Notes: generated from the letters alone by a model not told the origin. A DNA stretch of 64,000 nucleotides from Alectoria sarmentosa (GCA_009733775.1 WOGZ01000023.1:167916-231915), one strand, 5' to 3'; positions 32,875 through 45,651 are shown, numbered from the stretch's first letter. A program made the numbers and translations.

Positions 32875-35096
32875 ATGGCACACAGTCACTACGAATACTC
32901 TCAGCCCGAGTCTATGTTCCCTGCTGCGGACCCTGGCTACCAATTTCCAGGGTCAATACCAAAGAACGAGTCGCATGACTACCACACCGCCGAAGATACG
33001 CCATTCCAAGTCAATTACAAACCCTACAACGAACGACAAAGTTACCCGGCCCAGAATATAGCCAACACGGAGGACGGCGACTTGGGAACTCGTTCGCGTC
33101 TCACGCAAGAGCAACTAGCCACGCTGGAAGCCGAGTTTGCCGAGAGATACAAGCCGAACACAGAGTACAAGAAGACCCTAGCCGAAAAGATGGGCGTCGA
33201 ATTCCAAAAAGTCAACGTAAGTGACCACCCTGCTTGTCTCATTTTTCATATTGACCTTGATCGCAGAATTGGTTTCAGAATCGCCGAGCTAAAGCAAAAC
33301 ACCAGAATCCACAGGAGCGGAGATACGATGTTTCACCGGAGCAGGACACCCATCAGGGTTCGGCAACCGCCTTCTCTTCAACGGAGTATGAAGGAATGCG
33401 TCAACCTTACCCCTCAGAAAACTTCTCTTCCCCACTGCAGGGCCCAGTATCGTCAGCCGATCTTGCTACCTCCTTTGACTTCCACAATTTGGAGGAGATG
33501 AATCGACAGTACAACGCTAATATGGGCAGCCTTCACGATTTCAACAACAGTGCAATTTTGCAACCCGATTTTCCCAACACTGGAGGAACCGATCCTATGT
33601 GGTCGACCGAGCCCTGCGACATCTTGAAGATGCCGGCTCAAACGGTCATTGAACGAGACCCATTTGGATGGCCTTCAGATTCTTTCGCCGACGCATCAGC
33701 GCAAATGCAGGGTCAAAGGTTCGCTCACGGTAACACTAATGCTCAATCTCAGCCGATGTACCACACTGCTATTGACGGGAGCCCTGTTGGCAACCCTTCG
33801 ACGCAGAGCTTTGTCACAACTTCTTCCGAGGGAGGCGAGTATCAGGAATTTATGACACCACCACAAGGCACTTCTCCAATGCGAAGTCTCAACCAGTCAG
33901 TCTTTCCGCATCGGGGATCAGATTCATCTGATCTGGCAGCAAATTTTGACACCATACACATCCAGCAATCACGGACTGGACTCGGAGGACCACGTGGCGC
34001 GTCCAACGCTGCGTCTGCAGCTGCACTGGTCTCCACTACTGGTCTTGCAACGCCTCAAGTCAGTCCTGATGCAATTGTCTCCAAATCGCCCTTTTCACCC
34101 GGCTCTTCTGATCTTGCTGCGAGGAGAAGACGCCCACGCCCGTTGGCCCTTCAGAACGATTCGAGCCGAAGCATATCATACACAGGACCTGTAACATCGT
34201 CTTCGCACCTGCGAGCGTCCCCCCCTGGTTCAGGCAAACAATCACCGGTTCGCCGTATCAGATCGACGGGTAACAATTTGAATGTCATGACCGGAAGAGT
34301 AACAAAATCTGGCACGACATCTGCTCAAATCTCCCCCCGAAACTTTGAATCGTGCTTTCAGTTGGCATCCTTATCGGAGTCTCAGCCTAGTGCCTCTATT
34401 AACGCACACGTCTCTCAAACAGCACGTGCTGAACAGAGCCTTCTTACACCGTCGTCGGCCACCTTCGCACCGCAGGCCCATACCGCATGGCCAAATAATT
34501 TCTCCAGTTGTAGTCCGTTGGCTTCGAGCTGGGAGCAAAGCATGCATGACAACAGCACTCCTGTCTACGCTGCTCAGCATGGCTTCTGCTTGCCTCCATC
34601 ACCTCCGAGCTACCAAAACGTAGGCTCTCAAATACCGTTTGAACCGGCCCATCACCAGCAACAATTTCCAATTCACTGGCCTCCTCAATCCGCCCCTCCG
34701 CATCTTACAAGCTTCTTTGACCCCTCGCACCCAATGGCGGCTGACGGGTTCAATGCGGGCTGGCCAACTCCGTCAGTTACACCACCGGAGCCTTACCGTC
34801 ACAATCAACAGATGCCTTTGCCCATGCGACCAAATCACACGCTACACCATAGGCACAGCGGACCAATGAACTTCTTTGCAGGTCCGCATCAAAGCTTCTC
34901 GGGTTCCCATCCTAGTGTAGGACCCTTCCAGCCTTACCAGCCACCATTCCAAAGCACGCCTCCTGCGCCCAAGGAGCTCGACATTAAAATTGATATCGGT
35001 CCGCCTGTTCCATCTCAACATGGGCAAGAGGTCAAGACGTATACTTTTAACCATAGCACGCCAAAAGATTTTTCGCCTGGCAACGGAAAGAAGTAG
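32875..35096 (+). CDS. Homeodomain transcription factor
   Basis: This nuclear DNA-binding regulator has two exons, 32875-33216 and 33267-35096, giving 723 aa. The homeodomain is at about residues 73-127: helix 1/2 from RSRLTQEQLATLEAEF through KKTLAEKMG, and recognition helix VNNWFQNRRAKAKHQ. The 50-bp intron splits the recognition helix between VN and NWFQ. The rest is disordered and rich in Ser, Pro, Gln and Asn, as in fungal activation or scaffold regions; no second DNA-binding domain is visible. Fungal homeodomain proteins of this kind control conidiation, sexual development or infection structures, but which one this is cannot be said. The gene lies isolated between 3.1 kb and 3.4 kb of non-coding DNA and has short upstream ORFs. 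An earlier in-frame TTG at 32818 is not a credible start. Confidence 0.9.
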
Positions 35097-36653
35097 GCAT
35101 CAGCGTGCCACCATCCCAGCATGGGCCACGCATATCACTCTCCTAGCGATCCTCGACATGGACCGCCGGCCTCTAGAGCGAGGAAGCACGCTCTGAGCGA
35201 GCAACGGTCACTGAAGATTGTCGATCAAACATGTACGAATATTACGCTTCTTTCGTCATCCACCTCACGAGAGTTGGTCCTTGAATGTAGAGGAAGGTTC
35301 ATGTCCGCAAGCCAGCATCGGACCAAGGTCTCGACCGTCACATACAGCTTAATATACTAATACTAATTCGCCCTTGATATTGGAGGCGCGTCTCCCTGAC
35401 GAATTTCCTTGGTCCTGAAGCATATAGATTTGCGTGCGCCGGCAACAAGATTGATTGTTTATACCGTCATGTTCAGCGTTTTCTACATGACTACAACATG
35501 ACAGGTTAGCGGGGCCCCGGGGAGCGAATGGGCAAGGCATACGTCAAAGCAAGCGGGCGGACAGGCGCATTTGCATTTGGGGCCGGTGATTGTATGATAG
35601 AGCGGGGGTGCCCAGTGACGTTTTCTTGCTTGGATATCTCGGGCGGAGGTCTGTTTGTGAAGGGAGGGGATGGGGAGGAGCACAAGAGATGCGATAGGTG
35701 GAATACACGCTGGGGGATGATGGATATGTTTTATCTAGCAATGGCCCAAGGCCGAATTCGCACGCAGACAGATTGCCAGAGGTGATGATTCGTTGTGAAT
35801 GGATGAGGGTGATTGCCTAGGGCGGTAGTGAGTGAAGCACAGGGCCATGTTGGTGATGTCTATTATTGCCACCAGGTCGGAGGCTTTCCTTGTTCATGGC
35901 CGCGTTGGCCGCCACATTTCCCATTGAGTGCTGGATGGTCATATACTAGCTCCGACGGCTTCGAGGCTAATGAGCGGCTGTCTGATGTGGTCGAGGATAG
36001 AGATTAGCGAATAGGTCGAGTATGGGGATTGGGGAAAGGTTGCCAGTCCAAGTCGCAGGCCGGAAGCCAATGATGATACTTCGGCCATGACGATACAGGC
36101 ACATGCACCATGATACATGTAAGATATTACTTATGGGATATTATGGTATTCATCCTGGTATTCTTGAATTTTGATATTCTGATGTCGCTCTTCTGTTGCC
36201 CCACTTTCCACTTTCAGGTACACGGTAGATCGTCTTCTACTACTCTAAAGTACCGAACCATTCTTCCGGGATTGGCTTCCGTTTGGCAAGGCTTGGCAAT
36301 GATTGGTAAGAATTCCTTCCCTCATCCCTCATCCCCTGTCCCTTCCTTCCTTCCCTTCCCTCTGTTCCTTCCCTTTCTTCCTCTACTCGTATTCCGCCCT
36401 GTCAAGTTTGAGTCTCAACTCCTACTTCCTACTTCCTAACTCCTAACGACCAACCACTCAAATTTCATTGTGATTTCACCTTACTAACTCATCATACCTA
36501 GCTAGACCCACACTCTTTGAAACATCATCTCATCACACCCACAAAATCTCGCTTGCCTTCTCTTTCTTCCATAGAGCAGAAAAGAAAAAAATCAAAAGTT
36601 GGCAACGGCCACCCCACGTCCACGCTCTAGCCCCCCCCCCATTCCACCTCCCC

Positions 36654-36824
36654 ATGCACGATCCTAATCCAGAGCCCCATAATCAGCTGCCTGCAGATTT
36701 TATCGCTTATGATATCCCCTTCCAGAGCCATCCCCAACAAATCACCACCGAAGACAATTCCGACCGCTTGCCTATGGGCGCTCCTTTCGCCCAGCGCATG
36801 CACCATGCACGCAATTTTACATGA
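36654..36824 (+). CDS. Possible small ORF, 56 aa
   Basis: ATG 36654 to TGA 36822-36824 encodes a compact hydrophilic peptide starting MHDPNPEPHNQLPADF. It has balanced composition, unlike its low-complexity surroundings. It follows a CT-rich tract of the kind that precedes fungal start codons. There is no motif, signal peptide or recognised homologue. It may be a small protein, a first exon or chance. Confidence 0.22.
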   Translation: MHDPNPEPHNQLPADFIAYDIPFQSHPQQITTEDNSDRLPMGAPFAQRMHHARNFT

Positions 36825-37031
36825 GTACCGGCGTTTTGGAGGCCGTGCGGTATTCTATCATCTCTACGCGAGGGTCATGATGAGGTGAGACGAGGGCACG
36901 AGCCTTTGATTACCCTCCTTGCTTTCTGGTCAAGAAAAGATTTCGCAGAATGACATCGGATCCTTCGGGACCTGTTGTGTGTGTATGTGCCTTTTGGAAA
37001 CCTTGCAGAGCTATATCCTTGTCATTCCTCT

Positions 37032-37052
37032 CCCCCCCCCCCCCCCCCCCCC
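37032..37052. repeat. Poly-C tract of 21
   Basis: Twenty-one consecutive C are seen; the opposite strand is a G run. A shorter run of ten C lies at 36631-36640. The length is probably variable and error-prone in sequencing. Confidence 0.85.
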
Positions 37053-38469
37053 TTTCCTTTTATAGGGCTTGCGCCGGGATTGATGGATGTATTACGCCGT
37101 GCTGCCAGTTGTCCCTGCGAAAGCGTTGTGCATGCGAGAGTTTCTGCAAGATTTGGGCGTTTTTGCATTATCTAGCAGCCTTGTGTGGACACGGTGGATT
37201 CGGAGGATTAGGCATTCGCGGGAGGACCGGGGGGGGAGGGGGCGTCTTATTTTTGAGCTGTCAGAGCTGCAGCATGCAGGCGGATGTTGATTCCTAGAGG
37301 AATGGGTGGTGGTGGGGGTGGCGCCGTGCACTGCAACGACTTCTAGAAATGGCTTCTGCAGTATCTTGCATGACTGAGGGGTGGTGGGAATCTCGGGGAG
37401 CGCGGATCCATTCATTCGCCGTCTGGTGATGCAGGCGACGCTCTTGCTCTCGGTTCGTTGCTCTGAGCTCCTATGAGGCGTGCGGCTTCCTGCACGATTT
37501 GGCAAAAATCGGGATTTGGGATTTTGCAGCCTCACCCTGTTCCTTTCAGCCTCGTCTTTCTCTCGCCATTTGATCATCATCTGATGTGAATACGTCCATG
37601 GAGTAGATTCTCCATCTATCTATCATGATCAAGCTTCGAGCAGGTTTCCTTTGGATTCATCCTGCAAGACGTTTTGACTTTGCAGCATCTCGTAGCCTTG
37701 CTGTTGGTCCGTTTGTCTTTTTCCTTGCTCGGGGGCTGCATGAAAGGGTAATGCAGCTCCTTCTTGGCACGCACAAGGAAGTTGGAGGGGGCCGATTCGC
37801 ACTCCCAAGCCGTTCACTCTGCTCTCTTCACGGCTCCGGCGGCCCAGCTTGAAGATGCGACGCCAACCGAGCCAGTTGAGGGTGTGAGGGCGGTTTTCTT
37901 GACCCTTCCTCGAGGCTCGAATGTTTTATTCCCGCCCCTAGTACCTGCAGCTTCTGGCATTTGCAGCTAGTAGACGGGTGATGTCAGCGCTACCATGCAG
38001 TTGTCGCAATGCTGACTGCCCCGTCTCCTGCCGTCAGCATGCTTCCTGGGCTTCGGCTCATTCTCTTTTCCCTCTTCATTCAGGCCGTCATCGAGTGAGT
38101 ACTCAAGCACAAGCAAAGACTCGTAAATCGACTTGTTTCTCATGTCTGGTGTGCACCAGCTTTCCAAAGATAGATTCGTAGTCATCTCACACACACGTAT
38201 GGAGTACCTCCGTATACATCGGAATTAGGCAATTCAGGCACACACAAAACGAGGGTATATCAACGCCACCAAGTGTCGCTCCATGCGTCCAAGAAATCCC
38301 AGCTCGTACTCTACATAGGAGCAAAGGCGCAAGATGGAGTCTTGTTTACCACAACGCCGGCGCAATGATTCAAAAAAGACTGGAGCAAGTGCAAATACAA
38401 AGACAATGTCGTTCAAATCCTGCCAATCCTGGCGAATCGGTCGAGGCCGGTGGGGGCTAGGCGACGACG

Positions 38470-41400
38470 TCACCTCATCAGCTTATCAACCGTCTCCCGC
38501 TCGGCGTTGATGGCAGCTTGCAGTTTCCGGGTCTGGCGCATTGCCTCATCCCTAACAACACGGTCAGCTTTGGTGTCCATGCTCAAAGACTCTTCCAAAC
38601 ATACCGAGCAGACTGCAACTCCATAACCTCAATCTGCGCCTGATTCATCCTACCAACTACCTCCTCCATCTCCTGATCCGCCTCACCCAGCGCCCTTTCC
38701 AGTTCCGCAACCCTCTTCTCCAAGTACTCAGTCTTAAGAGCCTCGTCAAGCGACATACCCAACCCAGTCGTCGTCCTGTCCAATCTGGGCGAGCGACCGC
38801 CAAACATTGTCTTCGGGGACAGCGGAGAATTCGCAACGGAAGAAAACACGGTGGGCGTCTTCAGACCACTCTTGAGCCGCTGCAGTTGCTGGTTATGGCT
38901 TTCCCTGATCTCGCGGACCTCCTCTTCGTGTTGCGCAAAGGCTTCCTCGGAGTGTTGCTGTGCATTCATGAGCTTGTCCTCCAAGTTCTTGAGTTTGCCT
39001 TGCATGCTGTTAATTCGCGTAGTCGAGTTCTTCTGCGCTTCCTCGCCTCTGCCCACAGCTTCGGCGAGCCTTTGTCGTAAACCGGCATTCGATTCTAATC
39101 GGAGGTGCACTTGAGAAGATAAGACCTCCACACGGTCTGCTGAGGCACGAAGCTGGTCTACCAAGCCCGCATTCTCTCCTGTGTGGAAGGACTCTGCTTC
39201 CATGAGGGATTCTGCTTGTGCTCGAAATGTTGCTGCTTGCTTTTTCGCATAGTCTCGCTCGGCCTCAGCATCGTTCATGCTCTTCAGTAGCTTGTCCATT
39301 GTAGCTGCCGTGTCAGCATCTTCAGCACTTGAAGGTGCGCCCCCATGCAGCTCCCGAAGTTTGGTGATGGACATGGCTTGCGTGACTTGTAGATCTCTAT
39401 AGGCCCTCTCAAGCGAGGCAGAGGTGGCATGCGCTCCAGTTGTGGCGTCTGGTGATGATCGACCAGAGATCTCGGGGATCAGGATGTCGTGCTCTTGCAG
39501 AACCTTCCTGAGAGAGCTCGTCTCCTGCTCGGCTCTATCGAGATCTTTCTTCAATCCACCGAGTCCCTTCTCAATATGGTACTTCTGCATGGACGCATCC
39601 TCGGCTCGCCGCCGAAGCTGATTGATCTCAAGTCGTAAGCCTGTTACTTCTTTCTCATACCCCATTCTCCGAGGAGACTGGTTCTGCAGAGCTCGATCTC
39701 TCTCAATCTCCAGGTTTCGCATTCTCTTCTCATGCTCGTTGTTTTGGTAATTCTGTCGATCAAGCAAGCTCTTCAAAGCTCGGTGTAGAGCATCGCGCTG
39801 CATTTCAATATCTTTTACCCTATCCGCAAGAGAATCCCTAGATTCTCGTTCCTTGTTCGACACCGAATTTGACCTCTTCAAAGTGCCGGCTCTTGACAAT
39901 CCACCCCTTTGTCCAGCAACGGAGCCCGATCTGATCAGGCCCATTACAGATCCTTGCATGTCCGATTGTCCCTCCTCTTCAGCAATAGAATCGAAATGTG
40001 AGTTATGGTTTGGCATCTCCGCCGGTAGCCTTCTAGCATTTGTCAATGTAGAGTTCTCATTTTTCAAGGATTGAAGCTCTTGCTGCATCCGTGCGTTATC
40101 GTAAGTCAGCTTTTGGTGCTCTGCAGCTTCCCCTTCAAGACCTTCAAGACGCGCCTTCAGCTGAGGCACCACCTCGTCTCGAAGGTTGTCTCGTTCGTCC
40201 CGATGCTGAGAAATTTCACCTCGGAGCGCAGTCAGCAAGTCCTCGAAGTTTGTTTTAGCTCGTCGTTCTTCTTGGAGCCGCCGTCGATGGTCTTCTAAAG
40301 AGCTCTCAAGTTCATGGTTCTTGGTGATCACGCCAGAGTACAATGCACGCTCTTCGTCCATCTGTGAATCGATCAGCTATATGGAGGATGCGGTCGCACG
40401 CATCATACTTACGTTGGCCAGCTGCTTGCCCAGCTGCTGAACGTGACTCTCAAGCGCCTTCCGTTGGTCACGCTCATCTTGTAGCTTCTGCGTCAAGTTG
40501 AGCTTGAACTGTGCCTTCTCTTGCTCCGATATCCTTCTCAATTTGGCTAGATCCTCCCCCTTGCCTGCACCAGCGTCGCTCACGGGGTACCTGTATGAGC
40601 CGCTGCCCGAGTCCGAGAAGTAATCGCTGGTCCGCCGTCCCAATTCCGGTCCTTGCGATGCCTCCAGTCGTAGTTGGTCCACCAGATCTTCCAACTCCAA
40701 TTCTCTTCGTATCGAGCCGGCTAGCTCTGTGCTGACCTCGCGCAACTCTTCATCCACGTCATTGAATTGTCCTGTTTCATCTGCGCTTGGCGGGACTGGG
40801 AAGCCAGTGCCGGCAAAGTAATGGGTGCTCATGTTTCCGTTTGCTTTTGGAATATCTGTTACACGGGATATCGACTTGCTGGATGAGGTGATACTGTAAG
40901 GTGATGGGGATAGCGGTGAAGGAAGAGCTGGCGAATGACTACCATCTGAGTATGTTGTGGGTGAGACTTCGGCAATGGGGGACGAGGTCTTCCACCCGAA
41001 GAAAGACGTAAGCTTGTTGGGTCCTGGTGACCGGGGAGTTTTCGTTATTATCGTAGGATCAGAGGATTCGTAATCGTTATTCGTGGGTCGATTGGAAGGG
41101 TGCAAGGACATTGCTCGTTGCAATCCCAGGTTGTTGGGGACTGCTTTGGCTCGGGTAGCTTCATGGAGTCTGGATTCACTAGCTTGCCGTGCCCGTTGTG
41201 GCCGGGGAGAGGGTTGTCGATTTTCCGTATTAACAGGAGGGAAGTATTCGCTGTGGGGAGGTTGAGGACCACGTGGAGAATAGCCTCGGGGAAACCTAGG
41301 ATAAACATTGATCAGCGTTGGTGAGGCTGCGAGGAATGTATGAGCTCACTGGTCAAGGTCACGGACTTCGAGTGGTGGGGAGATGATGTTAGGAGGAGGC

Positions 41401-41675
41401 CGCGATGGTGGATCTTTCAGAAAGGATTGTCGATTAGGATCACCAGGGTTGTAGCCGCCAGCGTCATCTTCTCCAATAGCAACGACCACGCCTCCGGAAG
41501 AAAGGGATGGGACTCTGCCTGTGAGAGGAGAGGCAGAGGAGGGGACAGGTTTCCGTTTGACTGGCTCAATCTTGGGAGCAGGCGCGTGTTGACGGGATGA
41601 TGGGGACTTGGATGTGGAGGGATGGGAGGGTTGGGAGGCAGAGGGGTCGAGTCTGGGACGACCGCGGTCCATCAT
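38470..41675 (-). CDS. Large coiled-coil protein, uncharacterised
   Basis: Exons on the minus strand are 41350-41675, 40413-41295, 38605-40361 and 38470-38551, giving 1015 aa. The N-terminal third is disordered and Ser/Pro-rich (with TSFFGWKTSSP near the start of the second third). From about residue 330 the protein is almost continuous coiled coil: heptad-like Leu/Glu/Lys/Arg/Gln runs such as LRLEINQLRRRAEDA and VAELERALGEADQEMEE. Ser-rich breaks interrupt it (GLSRAGTLKRSNSVS, NSPLSPKTMFGGRSP). No motor, membrane or catalytic domain is visible. It resembles uncharacterised ascomycete coiled-coil proteins. A cytoskeletal or cortical scaffold is a guess. The second exon is in phase well upstream of its first ATG, which supports the 5' exon starting at 41675. 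Confidence 0.8.
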
Positions 41676-41840
41676 GTTGCATTATTCCTCGAGGTTTGGT
41701 CTGGGTTGTGACTCCATTGTCGTTATTTCCGTCCAGGAATCCTGACCCCCAGAATCCGATAGCCAAAGATATGAGCCCAACCTTGCGCAATCGTCTCTGA
41801 GTCCCGCTTTCTACAGGGGTAACAAGAAAGGAGAAAGGAG

Positions 41841-41862
41841 AGGGAGGAGGAGGAGGAGGAGG
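41841..41862. repeat. GGA-triplet microsatellite
   Basis: About six AGG units form a short purine tract, followed shortly by GGT triplets, in the leader or promoter of the coiled-coil gene. Confidence 0.75.
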
Positions 41863-42071
41863 CTCTTGGTGGTGGTGGAGTCGAGTTATACGGTAGATCT
41901 CCGCCCCTCTGTAATTTGAGCAGGGCGCCCAAGGGGGAGGGTAGTAGCACTACTTCACTCTAGGCAAAGTAGATGTAGGGAGCGCCGAATCCAATATCCG
42001 ACCACAACCGACGATGATATGAAGGGATGTTGGTATGCATGTAGGTACAAAATGTGGTGAAGCTGAAAGAT

Positions 42072-42108
42072 GAAAAGAAAAGAAAAGAAAAGAAAAGAAA
42101 AGAAAAGA
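42072..42108. repeat. (GAAAA)7 microsatellite
   Basis: Seven perfect pentamer units plus two bases are seen. Confidence 0.9.
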
Positions 42109-42584
42109 TGAAAGACTGGTGATTAGGAAGGTGACAGAGTACTACTCGTACTACTCTACTACTCGTACATGACTACAGATGAATTCCAACTGGAAGCCTG
42201 AAGGAAGAAGGCTGAAGGAAGAAGGAAGAAGAAGGAAATTTTGAGATTGCACTTCGGCTGTCATCCGAGTAACCCCTCTCCCCCTCCAGTCCAAGCGCAC
42301 CATGCAAGGTCCCGCCCGGAAGAGTCGCCAATCGCAAAGCACAGCTCGTGCGAAAGGGGTCACTGAAAAGTTGCAGGTTGATTAAGTAGATTAGATTCCT
42401 ACAGTACTCTACTAGTACCTCTACCTAAATTTAGACGCGCTCCATCACCTACCTACCGACTTGTGGGTAAGAAGCTATCATGTTACCGTATGCAAGACAC
42501 AGAGAGAACAATGATCTCTCTGAGAAACACGGAGCGGACAGTCGAGGCTCTCTCTTCCTCCATACATCATCTCACGCAGGCATT

Positions 42585-42628
42585 CTTGCCTTCAGCTTGC
42601 CTTCAGCTTGCCTTCAGCTCGCCTTCAT
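42585..42628. repeat. 11-bp minisatellite spanning the dis3 stop codon
   Basis: Three perfect copies of CTTGCCTTCAG (42585-42595, 42596-42606, 42607-42617) and one diverged copy (42618-42628) are seen. The dis3 stop codon (42614-42616, minus) is inside the third copy. The diverged copy is coding and the first two are 3' flank. Confidence 0.85.
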
Positions 42629-45600
42629 CAACTCAAGTTGGATCTTCCTTTTCCCCGTCGACACCTCCTTTACGTCGCTGATCCTTACTTCAACCTTCTG
42701 GAATAGCTCCACCTGCAACTTCACCGCCGTACCATTAACCCTAAGGACATACTCTTCCTCATCAAATGCGCTTTCAGGCTCGGGTGTCGCCAAGTCTCGC
42801 AGTCGTATCAGCCCTTCGATGCCGAATCGCGGCACGAATACCACGAATCCATTCGAGAATACCTTCATCACGAACCCCTCTTCTTCCACTATTCTTCCCT
42901 TGAGCGCCTGCCCAACGTAGTATTCTATGCTTGCTCTGCCGGCCATCTGGGCGTTCCGATGTCTCACGTTGATGTTTTTGCACACATCTTCCAGCTTTGG
43001 CTTGCTGTGCAGGCTGATGTCAAGTGTCTCGTATTCGATGGCCGCAGCCAGTTGTCTATGAGCTTCGAGATCAGCGTATCGTCTGATAGGACTGGTGAAG
43101 TGAGTATAGATTTCGCTTGCAAGGCCGTAATGGCGGAATTCAGGGTACGACTGGGTCCCTGAGCAGAAGTATTCCGCAGACATCATGCATCGTGTGGCCA
43201 TAATACGAACTAGCGTGTTGAAAAAAGGCTCCTTGGGGTCGACACATGAGTCCAAGGAATCTGCCACTGCTTTGGAGCTTTCCGTGCGGAGATTAAATCC
43301 ACGCTTGACTTTCAGCTGCTTTGCGAGCTCCTCGAAGTTGCTTTTTGGGGGAGCAGCATGCCTTCGGAGCAAGGCAGTCTGCGGAAATGCTTCGTAGGTC
43401 TTCCGGGCCACGCTGATGTTGGCGAGAAGCATGAACTCTTCCACGAGCGAATTCGTGCCCAGCAGCTCCTTGGTCTTCACATCTATCGGGTCGGACGTCT
43501 CCGATTCGGTTTGCACACGTACTTCTGGACTCGCAAGATTCAAGGCTCCTGCATCCATACGCTTTTGACGTAGCTTTTTCGAAAGCCTGAGAAGAGTCCT
43601 CATACCTTGGGTCAATCCATCTTTCTGCGATTTGTCGTCGATTTGCATTTGCGCCTGCTCGTAGCTGAAAGCCTCCCTGGATCTAATGACGGACTTGGTG
43701 AAGGAGGAGCTGACGATATCTGCATCCTTTGTGATTTCCCAGATAACGGAGAACGCATAACGTTCGACGTATGGTTTGAGAGAGCACAGATCGGTACCTA
43801 GCAGCATGGGCAACATGTCAATACGCTTGTCAACCAGATAGACCGTTGTTCCTCGTATGCTAGCCTCTGCATCCATTGCGTTGTTAGGCTTGACGAAATG
43901 TGACACATCTGCGATATGGACTCCGATTTCGTAATTACCATTCGGTAGCGGCCTCGCGTGGAGCGCATCATCGATGTCTTGACAGCCCACAGGGTCGATA
44001 CTGCAAACCAAAAGATCACGTAGATCTTTTCTGCCCTGCCAGCCTGGATCATTGGTGCTTGCCGGCACCTTCCATTCATGACCTTCGGAAGGTAAACATT
44101 CCAAGACCCCTTTCGGAAATGGCCTGTATTGCACGTCATACTCTAGCAACAATGCCTCGGTCTCTGCTCCTTTGGTTTCAAGGTCCCCAAGGGACCTTAC
44201 AAAATGGCCCTCGGGATATCGCGAGCTTTGATCCCATGCATCGATAGTCACTAAAACTCGCTTGCCTAACAGTTCGTCTACTTGACGGGTACGTAGTCTA
44301 ATCTTAGGTATCCGTTTGTCCATTGGTATCAAGAACACTGTCTGCTGCTTTCGGCTTTGCTTTGCGGCCGAACTCGAGCTGCTGTCAACATGCCCCACAT
44401 ACTGGCGCCAATTTCTTTTGATCACCCCGACCACTCTAGCTGTAGGCCGTGGTCGACCTTCGGTGCTCTTCCCTCGAGTCTTTTTGACTTCTTCTTGCAA
44501 GACCATGCGTTCTTGTTCAGTCACGACAGCTTCTCCTTCAGCTTCATCGATATCTGCATTTTCGTTCTTGTTCAACGTATCTTCCTCAATGATCTTGGTG
44601 GATGGTGCTTTCCATTGGGATTTTGGCAGAACCTCGACCACAACAACATCGCCTGACACAGTCCTGTTGCTGTTTTCTCGGCCTAGTATAAGCAGAGACT
44701 CGTCAAAGGCCGGGACGTGTACAGAACCCTCGAGATAATTGTATGGAGAAACGTTAAAAACGCCTTGATGAAGCGCCCCAGCTCGAACACCGGTCATCAT
44801 CTTGGATAACGAGAAGTAGTCAGGATAAAGCTGTTCAGCAGTGGTACTTCTCGACTCTTGACCTGGGCGAGAAGCATTGATCATATCAAGCAGACGGTCA
44901 GCATCGTCGAGACCAGAGACGTAGTCAGCCAAAGAGCAGGCGCTAAGCTTTTCTCCTTTAGCCTTTCGAAGATTCTCTTTATCATCACTGAGCAAAACGA
45001 TAGCCGGGCAGTCCTTGGACCGCTTGCTGGATCTGACAGATTGATTCAAGTGTTCTCCATACCAGCTGACTGCTCGCCGGACAGCCCTGTCATTACGGTC
45101 ATTGATCGTCTCTCCCTGTGCTCTGACAACGTAGGTCTCCTGCCGGAAGTCATTGAAAAAGACGTAGAAGTGTTTGTCTTCACTCTTGGTCAAGCCAATG
45201 ATACGATTGTATAATGGCAGAGAACGGTTTCTCAGCTCCTCCAGGACTGTCTGAAGAATAATGACATCGTGAAATCCTGAAGTCTGTTCGAACAAATCCA
45301 TGCCATTGAGTAATGCATTAGTATCTGGTACTAGGTAGTGACCAGCCGGAATTTTTTTTGTGCCTGCTGGCTTCTCCGACAGAACAAATGGGGCAACTTT
45401 TAGAATCTCAGTAAGGGTCTCAATACACCGGAAGGCGGGCATTATGCATTTGACCTACCGACTCCATTTGCGTCTGCTGGGGCATTTGCCAAGCACGCTG
45501 AGCACAGTCTTGACGAACACGGGATGTCACGTCTGAGATATAGCTCTCTAACAATCTTCTGCACCTTGCCACTCTTAGTCGATCTCACGAATACTTTACT

Positions 45601-45651
45601 TGAGATGTTCGAGGCGTATGGATCAGCTAGTGATCGTTTGAGACTTGTCAT
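42614..45651 (-). CDS. dis3: Exosome exoribonuclease Dis3/Rrp44
   Basis: Dis3 is the catalytic 3'-5' exonuclease and endonuclease of the RNA exosome, nuclear and cytoplasmic. Exons are 45459-45651 and 42614-45396, giving 991 aa, the normal length. In order: the CR3 cysteines (C45, C50, C53 in CSSRLCSAC); a PIN endonuclease domain from HYLVPDTNALL (Asp about 89) through VLEELRNRS (Glu about 118) and LLSDDKENL; cold-shock domains; the RNB domain with catalytic DPVGCQDIDDALH (Asp about 532, 538, 540, 541); and a C-terminal S1 domain (VGQALKGRIVEEEGF, FVPRFGIEGLI). Both active sites look intact. The 62-bp intron joins ANGV to APFVLSEKP in phase. It shares a divergent promoter with vma13. The stop codon lies inside an 11-bp tandem repeat. 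Confidence 0.96.

Larger units (their letters stand above)
35097..38469. other. Long convergent non-coding region, 3.4 kb
   Basis: This lies between two 3' ends (homeodomain gene and coiled-coil gene), where fungal spacers are normally a few hundred bases. It holds CT-rich tracts (36310-36600), C homopolymers and one neat small ORF, listed separately. Other open frames (36110-36439, 36950-37297) show no protein character. A non-coding RNA or a missed small gene is possible. Confidence 0.45.
41676..42613. other. Intergenic region between the coiled-coil gene and dis3
   Basis: The 938 bp hold the coiled-coil gene promoter and the dis3 3' flank. It is repeat-rich: GGA and GGT triplets near 41841-41880, GAAAA units, AAGAAGG-type purine repeats at 42195-42240, and the 11-bp minisatellite. 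No gene is seen. Confidence 0.5.
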
